Assembly (NCBI RefSeq): GCF_051020975.1
Contig: NC_135041.1
Location: forward strand, 13,714,256 to 13,778,255
DNA length: 64,000 nt
Direction of reading: 5' to 3'
From: Osmia lignaria lignaria
Taxonomy: Eukaryota > Arthropoda > Insecta > Hymenoptera > Megachilidae
Of this stretch, positions 36,501 through 51,500 are shown piece after piece. The notes below the pieces were generated by a model. It saw only the letters and a list, made by a program, of their open reading frames with translations, was not told the origin of the DNA and searched no databases. The translations under genes and the position numbers were made by a program. Numbering within the stretch: the stretch's first letter is position 1; the number at the start of each line of letters is the position of its first letter.

Positions 36501-39500
36501 TTATCGTAATCGAGCAATATAACTACGCGAATTACTCGTGTATGTTATTTTAACATATAAAAAATCAATTTTTTAAATTTTATAACATACGTAATAATAG
36601 AAGAGAGCTAAGAAATCGTGAAACACGTTACTTGTAATTGAATTTATAAACAATCGTAGCAATTTACTGGAGTAATTTAAATCCTTCAAACTCGAGTTTA
36701 ATTAAGGAAACTCAGAAAAGTGTTAATCGTTTTACTAATCGCAAGTTTTCAGGATATAGAATTAATGACAAACTATTGTAGAAAAGAAACTTTTAGAATC
36801 TAATGGAAAATTCAATGAAAATTATCGTTATCTCTATCAGTCGCTAATATGTAAAATAATTTTCTCAATGTGTCTGTAGCAACAAGTGTTCTCTGTTCAT
36901 TGGTAACGTACTGTTCGTCAAGGTCTTCGGAGAAACGTCATTCCCACCGGGCATCGATCCTACAAATTCAATTTACACTGACCTACCACACTATCCGCGT
37001 CTAACTTGTCGTCTTATCAGTCTCGTGACTGTGAACCTGAAGCAAACAGCAAATTGAATCTTGTAATTACAACCCTGGCACCTGATATAATCATCCTCAA
37101 ACCGTCTAAAAAATTTCCCTGGTTAGAAAAGAACTATTTCTCGTCGGTATCACCTTCAACCACGATACACTGACTTAAATCACGCGCGAGGTAGTTTAAC
37201 ATGGTCGTTCAATCCTTTTCCATCACGTAATAAGGATACACGCTTCGATGAGAGATGAAAATTACGTTGAATATCAGATATGATTATTCAGATTTAGGTA
37301 GATGATTTATTGGCAGACAGCGAGACCGAGATCAGAACGGTTGCTCGCAGAGAACTGGATCGGTTTGCGAGCCGGCCTACTCTGCAACACGTTGTGTGCA
37401 GAACTTACAGCATGGCGCGTCGCGACGCATCAGCTTGTGTGCGCGTGATCCAACAAACATGTGATTTTACCATCTTTTCGTTTCTCTTCTTTTTCTAGTG
37501 AAAATTTCTTATTGAATTTTCTTCCGTCGATCGATTACTCTTATTCGTTCAGTCATCGATTTTTCCGTCAAATTTCGACGATCGGATGAGTAGGAACGAG
37601 TGAGAAATGTATTTCAAACGAATTTCGAAACGGAAAAGCAATTTAAATTGGAAATTTTACTATGCCATTTACGATTGCAGAACACCAACTTACGCGTACG
37701 GTTATCAAACGTACCGTTTTATCGTTCGAATAGCCACACTTGTACGGTTAGAGCTGATAAAAAATAGTTGCATCAAGTAGTAAAGGTAAGCTAAAAAAGA
37801 AAACGTCGGCTTGTTGCATTTATAATAGATTTGAATCGTTTAACAATAATTGGGATAGCGAAATAACGCGATATTTCGGCAAAGATTTTTTTAAATCTAT
37901 CAAAATAATTATTTAAGCGTGAAACAGTTTACTATGTTTTGTATCCTTCGGATATATTTTCTGCAATCATTTGCAAACTTACACGTTATAGTTTGCGCGT
38001 TACAAGATCTATCCGTTATATTGTATTATTATATATATGTAAATTCTTGAAGAAGATCCAAGAAGGGAACTCAATTTTCATCGTACTGTTCTTGAATCGT
38101 TCCACAGCGGTTACATTTTAACTTTCAATAGAAACACGTCTATTTTTCAAGGTATCTTTTGTTGAAAAAAGAAATAAGCAATCATAGCCTCTGGTGAAAT
38201 TGATAGAAAAGCTTCCTCTGTCAAAACGACGTGTCATTGGTGATTTACTAAATGGTCTTTATTTGAATTTCTTTTGTAGTTAAAAGGTTGAAAGAAAATT
38301 GAAATGGTCAATGCTACTGTCATTATCAGATTCTGTTCGAAAAACACGTGTAGAATTATATAAATCCATGCACGTGTCGCTCGAAACACAATGTATTAAA
38401 GAATCGGCAACATTTCTCAATTACTTTACTCAATATTTTTTTTTTAGATATCAACTTATTTACTAATAACGTATTCATTAGTCATATGTGATTACATTGA
38501 TAAAATTAAAATGTAAGAATTTCTTCAAATGATCTTTTAACACTCAACCCTTTCACTTTGGTCATACAAGTATGAATACAAAATTACCGATAACAAAGAA
38601 ATCTAACGTTGATAATATAGATAACATTTTACGGTATACCGACTGTTTTATGTACCTTCATCGAAAATACAAGTATTCGCCTTTACCGACCATAGTAATC
38701 CTACTTATCGACAGTCACAAGTTCCTCGATACAGTTAATTAACGAGAAAAACTAATTAACGATACACAGTCTTGTTCTTGAATACGTATTCCGTGACGGT
38801 ACATAACAAGGTGCATGGAAAATGAACAAAAGAAAAAAAGAGTAACCTTGACCCATTTTGCGAGACGATGGAATAAACTGTAAAAAAGACACCCCCTGCT
38901 GCTGCTGCTGCTACTACTCCCCTTTTCGAAGCTGTTCGACCGAATATATCCCCTCTTCCTTTCCTTAACGTTTCGAGCTTTCATCATGACCTAGATTGTT
39001 CCCTCTGCCGTTCGGCGAATCGATATTTACAAACTGTACACATGCGATAAATCGTTACGATGAGAACAATTTGAGCAAAGGTAAACGTAAACAGTCTTAT
39101 TTTGCAAAAGTAGAAGCTGTTAGATTGTGCAAATATATTGGAAACTTTTCTTCTTCAAGAAAAAGTAACAGAAAGGTATCGAAACATTTTTAAATGTTCA
39201 CTGATTAATATGGGTTCATGTGAGTTCATATTTCTAATTCCTGAAATAAAGAGCCTTCAGGTTGATAAGTTCTTGATAACGATGGGCAATACACTGGCGA
39301 TTAAAAAGGAAATTTCGTTGCTTCTAACATTTGATAATAATAACATTATTAGATTTAACAATAATAGATTTCAAAGTATGTTGACCTCTTAGCTTCTGTA
39401 AACTTGAGCAATTCACGATCATTTTTTTATGTTCAAGTAATCCTTCATTTTAATGACCAATTAGTACAAAGTATAAACATAATTTTTCCTTGTTTCGACT

Positions 39501-42500
39501 ATGATTTTACCATCCTCCTAACAATTCCCCCTATCCCCCTATTATTTTACACAATTACATATGTATATATAATGAAAATGAATACTCACCCCTCTGGAAT
39601 CCCTGAAGAGGATAGCAGCGTGCACAGGATCTAAGTAGGCATCTGAAGCTCTATGGGGGATCGCAGGTGTACCCAAAGAAAATCTCCTTGCACCAGGATC
39701 CAAAGAACTTCTTCTGAGAGCTCCTGTAATTTACAATTACACACCTTTGTTAATTGAAATTTCCATAAGGTTGAAATCAGCAAGAAATCGAGTGTCTGAA
39801 TATAAAATAGCTGTTATTATTCCAATATGTGCACTTTCAAATATCAACAATGTTTGGACAGTAATTAAAGTTGATCAAAGTAGGCCACCATTCGAATCGG
39901 TAAACTTTTATCAACGTTATCAGGAATAAAATAATACATATAGGTATATTGTATACGCTCGTTATTTATTCTTTCGCCCGAATATACTCAATTTAATATC
40001 GATATTGAAAATAAAGTTGGAAAAAATCAAATCCTACAGCTTTATGGTAACACAACCACGTGCCAGAACGTGCTGAACGTTCTAGCCGCAAATGAAACGC
40101 GTTTATCTCGATGCACGTGTGTTTTGCAAAATAAACTTTTTCGCGCTGAAAATGTCGAGCAAGCGTGTTTAATTACCCACGTATACGTGTAAGTGTATGG
40201 GTACACGAAACCGGAATTCGTTCTCCAATTTCAGAAATAACTGGTCTCCTCCCTCTTGGATTTTCTTTCTGGTTAAATATCGTTAGATATACAAAAATGA
40301 TGGCAATTTTTGAGGAAATGAAATCGAGAAAAGAAAACGTACTTCTTCGTTGTACGTATATTTCGAGTTGATATCGCTCGGATGATATTTCAACCCACGG
40401 CTAGTTAGCTGGCATGCTCGATCAATTCTACCTTGAATAGATTTACCGTTTTTCCGACCATTTTACCATTAAAATAGAACAACAAAAATGATAAAATACG
40501 TTTGAAAAGTATTTTTACAGAGAAAAAGGTTGCAATACAATTTAATTAACCTGAAATTCAGGAATAAGGGGAGCTCCTCTCTGAAACGAAATGAAATAGT
40601 AAGGTGCGAGGGGAGAGTGTAACTACGAAATTTTTTTTATTTATTTTTTCTTTTTTTTCTCTTCACGAAGGCCACTGGTGCACGTTTCATTCGCACGATT
40701 AAATTCGCTTTCTCAGCTTGAAACGTTACCCTGAGCTTACCAGCTTATCAACTCTATTTATTATATTTCGTTCTTACACTCCTCTTTATAAAATTCTCGT
40801 TAAGCAATAAAAATAGATAAATAACGATATAAATAAGCGAGATTTCAGTGTAAATGATTCACTGCAAAACTGATAGAATGATGAGGAAGAATGAAATGAA
40901 CTAGCACACGTGTTTACCATATTCTTTCCTAAATTATCGCCATAATAATAATAATAAAAATCATTTAACAAGATTACAAATATTTTTCTCACATTGACTG
41001 CACGAATAATTGAACGAGTTTCGTGAAAAGAAAAATTTACGTTCAATCATGTGTGATAGCCGTGATTGCGCAAAATTTTTAATAATGTACATACTGATGC
41101 CACCTTAAACGATGACTAACGTTTTACGTATAAATATAATGATTTTTCTTGTTTGACCTTTCGAATGATTTCTTTCTGTCGAACATCTAACCGCGTCTCC
41201 GAAATAAAATTTAGAAAATCTCATCTTTTGACGATTAAGGTAACGTTAAAGATCCGCGGATAGACGAGAGAAATTGTGTGTATTAATTGTTGTCATTTAA
41301 AGAAGCAAGTTATTTTCGGCGACTAGTTTAATCGTGTCGACCTTGTATTACAAAGTCAAACGGACTCGAAGAAACTGCGTCAACGGACGCGAATCGTTGC
41401 AGCTGCACATACGTATGTACATTTGAAACTCGGAAAACGAACACGTTCCCTTCGAAGGATATACATATACATACTTGTAATTAAAATAAAATCAAATGAA
41501 ATTTTAACAAATTTTTCAAATATTCCACGATATACTTACTTACATAGGTGCGATATGATTGAATTGAATTTTATTTAATTAAATTCGTTGTTCTACTCAC
41601 CTATTTCACATCAATTAATAAAGCTTTAATTAATGTTTTTATTACAAAACGTCTGCTTATTATTAGTTAGAAGGAAGACAATGAAAAATTTCGAAAGATA
41701 GAATATTCGACCGTTGACTAGCTATTTTATGTTATATTATGTATATTAAATATGACTGTATTAAGAGTTTGCATTAAAGAAGATGAAAATAACCTTATTA
41801 TTTTCTGGCTACGATGTACTACAATTATACGCAAGATTTAAGAGGGAAAGGAGAAGATCGCGTAGGATGTAACTAACGATAAGTACTGTATGTCGACGTT
41901 TGGCAAAACTTGCAGAATCTATAATGAGCCATCATGTAGTAAAGCACTTGGTAAAAGCGGAATAGCAATGTGATCGGGTCAAGGTGATCAGCTCAATGTT
42001 TCAATGGAAAGTGAACTTCACGGAGGTGGTGAGCTTGCAAAACGTGAAATTTTATATAAAATCGTTCGGTAACAATCAACACGGAAAATAGAAACGTGCC
42101 GTACGATTACATCCTTCCTGATGGAAACAATCATGAGAATTTCTATTTCTACTACGAGAGACGACGCGTTAACAACAATCAATTTGACGTGTCAAAACAT
42201 CAGGAGCCTGAAGACGACGCGGGCCTTTTTGGTTTGGTGTCAAAACAAATTGCACAACTAAATGATCGTGAGTGTGGTAGGAAAATGTAGTCAAGAAATT
42301 TGCCAACGTAGCATTTGCCAATAAATAGGTGAATAAGTAATTGAATAAATAGGTAAACAGATAAATAGATCTGGTACGATACAATATTTAAATATTGAGA
42401 AATCGCTAACCTACTTAATTTGCGATAAATCAAGTATCTGTTATAAAAAGTGATAATAAAAAGTACTAGGTTCGTTTGGACAATATTCTTTGGATCATTC

Positions 42501-45500
42501 CAAAGTGGACTAGATGGAAGATTGGAATTGAAATTTTCGAGAAATAGGTTCAATCGAACGCAGCCGAGGAAGCTTGATGAAACATTGGTACGTCTGTTAC
42601 CTTGCCTGAGTATACTTTCGTAGATTCTGTAGGTTGTCTCGCAATCGGCATCTCTTAAACTCGGATGTCTAGCACCACCATCCAAACTTTGACTTCTATT
42701 ACGAAAATCTTCTTCCTTCTTCCGGGGTGGATCCTGGCATTCGCTTTGTCTTCTTATATGACCCAATCGTCTCCCAAAATGTCTTATCATCTCTTGAATG
42801 CTGTAATGGTGGTGGTGTTGATGATGATGTTTCTCCTGATCACCGGTAGGACTAGGCGAGGTGGGTGACGCTCTGCCGCTATTCGTTTGGTGCATCTGAT
42901 GTATGTGTTGAAGAGGATGATGATGATGATGATTCGTCTGATGCGTGTAATGACTGTTCCCGTGGATCGTGTGATACACCGAATGATTGTTTGCACCGTG
43001 GTAGAGGGAGGAACTATGATTCGAAGAACTGGATCCATGAGAGGAACCGTAAGACGTGGAAGAACCGTAAGAGTAAGTCGAGCTAACTGAACCACGCGAT
43101 ATCCGTTTCTGTATGTGTTTCTGGCTTAATAATTCTTGTAAAATCTTCGTGTTCTGTTGTCTAGTTGTATCCGATGCGGATAAACTTTTCTCTTCCTGAT
43201 TAGGCTGGGCGACACCGGTTCTTGCGTCGCCATTATGGGATCCATGGTGCGACAATAGATGGTTTATACCGTGCATCTTGCTAGACGAGCTATTTCCTCT
43301 CTTCTGAGGAACGTTTAAGCTATCTGTTCGATTTTTCAAATCGTATGCGTCCCTTGACTCGCACGTATCCAGTGGAGCTGTAAAACATGACAAAGAATCT
43401 GTTAGTAATATTAAAACGGTATCGTTCGCATCAATTCGATTATCATACTTCCACGTAGGTAAACCTAGCTACACGTATACCGTAATATTAAATAATAACA
43501 AGCGTTAATAATCATACAATTCGCTGGTGAACCTACTGGAAATTTATATTACCAGCTTCCAAAGCTTACTGCTGACGCAAATTCTATCGAAATGCTTCCC
43601 TAGATCGCAAAGAGGAAAACAGAATTACACATTTGTAAGATTTCTGTTAAAAATAGACACTTTGCTTTTATCAATATTTTCTATGAAAATTGAGACTGTT
43701 CATCGCTAGATTTATATACGAATAAAACGATGAATTAATTGTTGGCAAGATGAACGACAAGTTTTGTAAACATCAACTTTGTGATATAACTACGTAGTGA
43801 ATAGGTAATTTTATGCGCGCATCTGGCAGGATCGCAAAATTACCAACAACTTGGATCGATCTTTGGTAAATAATCAAGTTACATAATTACATGTTTAACA
43901 GTTTAAACAAGCGAAGTCGTTTAATCAGACAGAAAAAATGAATTTCAACACATTCTCTATCATAAATTTCCTCCTCGTGCCGAGTTATATTTTTCTCAAT
44001 TATGCACGCGATATCGCGTAATCCAACTTTTAGCGATCAAAGAATGTGTTAAACTTATTTGTCTATTCCTAATTAGTAATTACGATAATTACGATACGTA
44101 GGATGGTATCACGATTAAGAAGAAGAAAAAAAAATAACAAACAAGACGTAGGTGACGAGTAAAAAAATTCACTGCTTAACGACTTATTATGACACTACGA
44201 TTGAAATACCGAGCACATCCTCGAGCGAGGGTTAAATTAGAATTCAGGAGGAAACGTTTAGCGCACGCGACTGATTGTGAGATTGGAGGAAGTAGTCAGA
44301 AGCAGCAACTATTAAGTTGCTTCTACGAGTACGATTCCAACAGCAAATCTTTTCTATTGTTACGAACAAACGTAACATCGTATAAAATCGTTAGGTTGAA
44401 AAAAAAATATCGTCGAGTTAAAATTATTCAGATTTTGCTTAATAATGCAACTAAAATGTTAACTTGAATTTCGAACATCCTATAGATAAATAAATGTCAA
44501 ATACGTTAACAGAATGTATCGAATAATTAAAATAAATCGGATCGGATACTGCGATCGATTGACAAATTGAAGCATAGCGTGAACCAAATTCTTCCCTATT
44601 ACCGTCTTTTTTTCCCTGGTTAAACAATTATTATAATATTTCCTGGATCTTGAAATTAGTTGTATATCGGGAAATTTGCCGATTTTGACAACGTGGTCGC
44701 CGATGTGGCAAATTTCGGGGTCGTCAGAGGGAAACTGGGTCGTATCGATTGGACTGTCTCTCTCCCCGTTCTAGAGAAGTGCATACGCTCAAAGGAATTA
44801 TTATACAGTGCTCCTAGTCTTTCCCTTCCTTCTCTTCCTTCCCTTTCTTTTGTTGCAAGCACGAGATGGAGGGAAAAATTGGTAGCGAGTCCAAGTGAAG
44901 AAACTTGGTCGCAACAATAACGAAAGTAACCGAGGCCTTTCTAGACTTTCTGATCTTTACTTGCCACGATATTACTTTTATCTTATTCCGAGCCAATGTT
45001 TCCTTCATAGATGATCAAACTTTTTGTCTTTCTCAAGATTTTTTTTTACTAGTCAGTTATTTTTACCAAGTGCGTCAACAATTACATACTATGAATAATT
45101 TCATTATGAAATTAGGGAACGATCTATCGTTACTATTACTACGTTTTTACATTTATGATTACAATTTACAACTGCTTTCTATACCGCAAAACTAAATGTA
45201 GAACATTCTTCCCGAATGTTTCCCCTGTTCGATCGATGCGATACGATGCAATGCGAGGTATGTACTCCACTTTCGGCGCAATTCGACGCAATTTCGATAA
45301 GGTTTAAAGGTCCATAAAGAGGCGATAAACCCGAAGAATAATTATTTCGAAAATCAAGGTTATTCGCGAGGGAAACTAAGATTTTCCATTAAATCAAATC
45401 GCTTCAGAAATACACGGAGCATTGAGAAATGAATCAAGTTATGCAACATGGTGCAAGTACAAAACACATTTAAGAACACGAAAGTAACTCTAAACATAAT

Positions 45501-48500
45501 ATTATACATTCATTTATTTACATATATTATTATGTAAGCTACCTTCTTTCAAACACTTTTCAATATACTTCCAATATATTTATTTCCTCAGTTTGCCGCG
45601 CAATTTGACGAACAACCTGACCTTTAAAATGTCGAACATAATCTGATTATGGTTATACTATTAACGAGGCAGAGCAAACAAGTCCCTTTTAGACGTGCTG
45701 AACAACACCGATGCAACAGCATTGAATTTAATCTATCTGCCGATCGATATTTTCTCGCAAAATTAATAGAAATGAAATTATACCTGGCTATCTCGTTTTT
45801 CAACTAATTAGTCTGATAATATGGTGATACCAGAATTTAAGAAATCAATTATTTACAATCTAAGAATCATTGGTCTTTCGCTTAATTTACATTACATATA
45901 TAATATTATTTTAGCCAGGTAAACTGTTTAAAGTTTCAAGATGCCAGTAACTGTATGAATACCGATTACATAAACCTGTATTGACGAGAAGATAAACAGG
46001 AAACTGATACCGACCGACCTTACGCGCGTTGATTTAACACTCGTCCACTTTTGTCTCCTATTTATTTGTCGGTGCATTTCAACAGTACCTACCTACCTAT
46101 CTAAGTACTGTTGATTCGTGGTGTAGAAACATTTGGAAAGTTGCAGTTGCACTAATTGTTGTGCGCAAAGTATTAGGATGAGTCAATCGTAATCCAGATC
46201 TGGGTGGCAAATATTTTTTAACAAAAGAAATTCTGTACACTGAAAAATCGTACGAGGGATAATATATAATTTGAAAATAAAATAAAATCTTTTGTTTCCC
46301 TGGCACGGTTACCATTTTAACTGCATACAAGGTGGTCATCTTTTTAACGAATGCATATACATTTCGGACGAAGCTTGAGAAAAAATATTCATGAACAAGG
46401 CGAAGGCGAAGGATCGTGGGAGAGGACGCTTCAAGGCTATTTAAATATGTCCTGGTACATTTATAAATGTCCTCACGAGATTGCAGAATAAAATAAAAAA
46501 CTAATTAGAGTATATTTAAGACTTTTCTATAAAAATATTTGAAGAAAAAAAAAATAGCTACATTAGTTTAAAAAGTGTTAACATATAAAAGATTTTACAT
46601 AGAATTCGATTCCACTTCTGCCGTTTAGGTATACTAACAATCAAATGATTTTACTGATTTATATCATAAATAGGTCATCTAGTAATCTAGTGTGATTGAT
46701 TATATTATCTACGTAGAGGATTTTTTTTCTATCTTGCAAGCCATCCATTAAAAAAAGAAATGTTACTTTTTTAAAAATCCTGAAAATATCTAAATATTTA
46801 AATAATAGATACGCAGCTACTCATTGTTAGAAGAACAAACGGTCAAACTACTGCGTCGTATACAAAATGTCTTCCTCGTTCAATGCTAAAATGTATGCAT
46901 AATGAACTATTCGAAACGAAGCCATAGCTAATAGAGGTGGAAAAATTATTCTTTATCTCGCACTCCACTTTGCACGCCGCGTCGCGACGCGTCGCATCTG
47001 TTGTTGTTGCGTTCGAATGTGGAAAAAAGGAAAGAAAAGTTGAGGTAAAAATAGCGGAGATTGAACAAGTACGATACGGAAGTATTCGATAAAAAGTTTA
47101 CGGGTCGCTGATACTGGAAAACGTAACTGGGTCTCTGACGTTACAACATGTTACACTGTTCGCGTACTCTTTTAATACATACAATGTTGACAGTCGTACA
47201 GTTTTACAATTTTACAGATTTACAACTGTAGTATAAAGTCGACACGAGACTGGAGGAAAGAAATTCGATTAAAATGATAACCACGTTCTCTAGCTCATTT
47301 TACAGTTTCTTTTGGAAACCTTCCAGCCTTTAAAATACATATCTGAATAACGAACAGATCACCTCACTTCGTATATGATTCAAAGTTCGTGTATTTGAAT
47401 AGCAATGATAATTCTATTCGGTCAATGATGAAATTTCTTATATATGTAAATAATTATAGCCAACCGAGAGGATCGCTTCTTTTTATTTCGTTTTGAAATT
47501 CAGAAAAACTAAACACTTGGCCATACACAAAGTACAGTGTATTAACTACCTACTTGTACATTTACAGGTAGCAAAAACCTTGAATAAATTGGGGTATACA
47601 GGTGTGATTTATATTATATCATCTCGACAAATTGTAATTGAATTTAGAAAAACGAAAGCAGCTAAAAAATACAGCAACAAGATTTTCAAAGCTTTTCAAC
47701 ACTAAAGTACTACCAATTTAAAGCTTAAAAAACTTCTAGAGAAGGAAACCACTATTTGTTTACGATGCCAATTCGAGCATGCGTGTGAAAACGACATGTC
47801 TGACAGTGAAGTAACCCATGTGTATGATAATGATAAAAATGTGTCACCGTTTCATTAGGTATACGTTTTCTACTTAAAAGTCAATTATAATTGTAAGTGA
47901 AGAACGGTTTTAGCGTTTCGCTTGATTCGAAAACACGTTTCCGGTTTCAAACATCGATACGATCGATATGTGGATTTTGAAACCGGTTCTCCAAGGCCGA
48001 TGAAGACCCGGGGCTGCACCACCATACCATATTGCATTCATCTCAACGACTATGCATCTGCTATACGTATGCACTTTGAAAAATATTAGAATTATTAGCG
48101 AAATTCTTCGGTTGTTTTCTTTTTTAATTTAAATATTTTCCAAACTATGGACTTTTTTTTATAATTCATTTACTATACTTTTCAATAAGTAATAAGGTAA
48201 TAAAAATGTCCTTTGCGATTTTTTTTTTCCCCCAGAAATATCACTTGAAATAGTTAGGCCTGGTTCACAGCCAGATCTTTTTATGTTATATACAAAGTAT
48301 AGTGGTGGAATAAAAAAGACGAAGGAAGGGTATCCGTGAGAAAAGGGTCCCTATTCCTGTTTAGAAACGGAGCCTGCCTCTGCTATACCGTCTGACCTCG
48401 TCCTATCCTTGCAACACTACTTAGGGATTTCAGAAGTTGGCACAATTGAGGAATGCGGCTGTTAGCTACGTATTGGACTCCTGCTTACCCCACCTTTTTA

Positions 48501-51500
48501 CACACGGTTACTCACGAAACGTGCTGGCATCAGTTACTTTTTCTCTTAACAAACAGACTCTGTTATTATATTTCCGAGCTATTCATTATTTCATTTATTT
48601 TTTACTACAACTTTCATCTACGGGTACCTTCTCGATTACAAATGAAAACTCATTCGCCTTAACACGTTCGCTACGAGAGCCGAGTACCGTTTAACCCTTT
48701 CGCTAAGCGTCAATATTGGAGCACGCGATATCTAGTGACCGGCGCCAAACGTGTTAACAATCTATTTGAATACTTTTATTTATCATACAATTAACTGACA
48801 TCGTTTTCAAATATTCCCAATAATTTAACTGTAAAATCTATTTTTATCCGAAATGATAATGTTAGGAATAAAAAAGTTTCATAGACAAATGAAAATTAAC
48901 ATTTCAATTACACGTGACTTGCAAGTTTAACCTTTAAATCTGACTCCATCCCCGGTTAGGAGTAAACAAAATGCAAAAGAACGTTTTACAACATCAGCAT
49001 CAGGGATATATCTGTCAAGTTAAAACAATAAAATCTTTAGACTTGATCGTTCCTTCATTCTTTTTTTTCTGCCTCTTATTTATTCTCGTACGGCCATACA
49101 AGTGACGGCAGAACAGCTAATAGAAAACACGAGAATATCTAAAATATGTACTTACTTATGCGGGTATCACACCACTCTGACCCCTACTCAAACTACCTAC
49201 TTTAACTATACAATACAACCGGCAAGAATTTTAAAACGTGTCTGCTGCATTGACAGACAAATTGGTAACAATGACAATTACTACCACTACGACTACTACT
49301 ACTACTACTACTAATACTACGACTAAGAAAATTCGGCTTATCTCAGGAATATTACCACACTGCTATTGTATTCAAACTTCATAGATATATGTGTTAGGCT
49401 AAGCCCTTCACCTTCAAATGGTGCCGGCTGATTTCGCCGAGAAGGGGTAAAAAGAAAAATTAGGTTAGGTTAGTTTTTTTTCCAATTTAAACCATAAATT
49501 CGCTTAAGAAAGCTACAAGTGTGGTATCATTCCGAAGTCTTACCCCTTTTACATTAAATTGGAACGTATAATAATTCTTTGTCGGCATTATTTCAGGGAA
49601 GCAACCGTGAAAGTGTAGGTGCAGGAACTAATAACTAGATGGACCGAGATCTAAGCTCTGATCTTTTGATATTCTAACCATTAACCTTTTTACACGATAA
49701 ACCTGTTTCCACTCTTTCACTCAACCAAAATTTCTGATATTCGGTATATTACATTTAATCCAACTTTATTTTTACGCAGACTTTAAGCTTCGTACGATAA
49801 TGCATCGAAGATAAGCTCAGCAGTAAGATGTTTATATATGTATATAAAAGGTAGGAAAAAATGTTTTAAGTAAAAATTAAAAAATGAATCAATGAAAGAA
49901 TGAAAGATGGAAAAATTTCTACGTATTATATGTATATATGTATGTAAATAATCCCCCATAAATGGAGCACATGAAAAATATGTATATACACACTTACCAA
50001 CTGTTGCAGGATCGTTTGAAGCACAACCAGTGATCTTCGACTCTTCTTTTCACTTTCAAATCACGCTACGCACTTCGCGACATTCTCATCTGCCTCTTCA
50101 CGTTTCGTGCACTTTTTCAAAATCTTGAAATTCTTCAACACTACTACCACCACCATCACCACCACCACCACCACCACGTGAGATTACGTGTTTTCTTCGC
50201 ATAACAGAGAAACAGTCACTATCACTTAAATAATTATATATATATATACATACGATGATTTTTCAATCGATAAGTATTCACTGAAGTTCACCGACAATAT
50301 CGACAGATCGAACGTTTTCCGAACACGAACACGTATTCACGACAATTCAAAGTATGTAGGAGTAATTTCAAGGTTACCATTGGCAAGGTTTGCCTGACGA
50401 ATCAAACAGTTATCGCCGATGAGAGTCGCATCGACAGCCGTATAAAAGCTACCGAAGTCTGAAGGGCGAACTGAAACGTACCGGTTCGTCTACACACGCC
50501 TGTCGCAACGTGCAACGATGTTTACATTTACGAGCGTAGCTCGTGTCTTTAATGACACGTTCTCGTCGCAGTATTTTTGAAAAGCCACTCGACTTTTATA
50601 CCCGTCGATGTTATCGTGGGGGGAAACAAAAAAAAAAAAAAAAAAAACACCAGACGCGCGAACAGAAGAAAGGAAAGGAGTAATAATTCTCGTAAAGTAT
50701 CAGACGTTCAGTATCGGAGGCGTGCGAATTTCCTCGATATGACGTGACGTTACGTTACATTTCGCACGTACGACGCCACTTTTTTCCTAACGATTCGTCG
50801 TCGCTGCGCCGTCTTCGCTGCGGACTGTTAATTACGAATTACGAGTACCTAATCGCTGGCCGGATAAGAATAATCCATCGTCTGTCTACTGTGCACGCAC
50901 CAGGGAAACATTGATAACATGTAATATTTAAGAATCACGGTCACTGATCGCAAAAATCTTTAATGAAATCGAAACGAATCACTCGGAATAAACACGTGCA
51001 AACCGTACGCGTTGCGGTACAAAAACGTTCTGAGGCGCAGGTCCCATCGGCCAGCGGCATCGGCTACCCTACGCTCTACACTCTACACTCTACGCTATAC
51101 GAGCCTAAGGAACATGCGCAACACCGACATCTCTCCGTTGAACGATCAACTATTTTCAAATGTTTCAATTCAACGGATAATAAAATTTTTCTAATGCTTT
51201 GTTATTTTCAATAAATTATCTAATAAGTATAATATACAGAATATTTCTGCATATCTGAATATTAATTGACAATTATACAATAAGAAATTAATATTAATCT
51301 TTTAAATATTTCATCTTATACGTACTATGTTATCTATATACCTTACCATGTATTAGAAACATAGTACATACTGTGCATATTTTTGCTTTATCTAATAGGT
51401 CAAATAAAATTACCTTTTCTTTACTGATTGTCACTACGAATGCGAGTAATCGTTAATTCGAATTTGCTAGCACGCGGTTCTTTTATCTGGGCTGCCCTAG

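Larger units (their letters stand above)
43378..49997 (-). other. AMPK gamma intron
   Basis: No coding exon was supported. It contains the second 12-bp palindrome, a TTAA-ended element at 48,660, a telomere-type tract and an ACT triplet repeat. CpG-richer patches at 44,650-44,930 and 46,960-47,000 could be regulatory. Confidence 0.5.

Noticed and set aside
36937..36966. Minus-strand ATG (MPGGND...) as a start exon
   Set aside because: The only early donor would follow two codons, and the open frame stops soon after; too weak.
37310..37498. Plus-strand frame of 62 codons over the CpG-rich patch
   Set aside because: It starts at TTG, ends in a poly-Phe tract from a T run, and lies in an AMPK gamma intron on the opposite strand.
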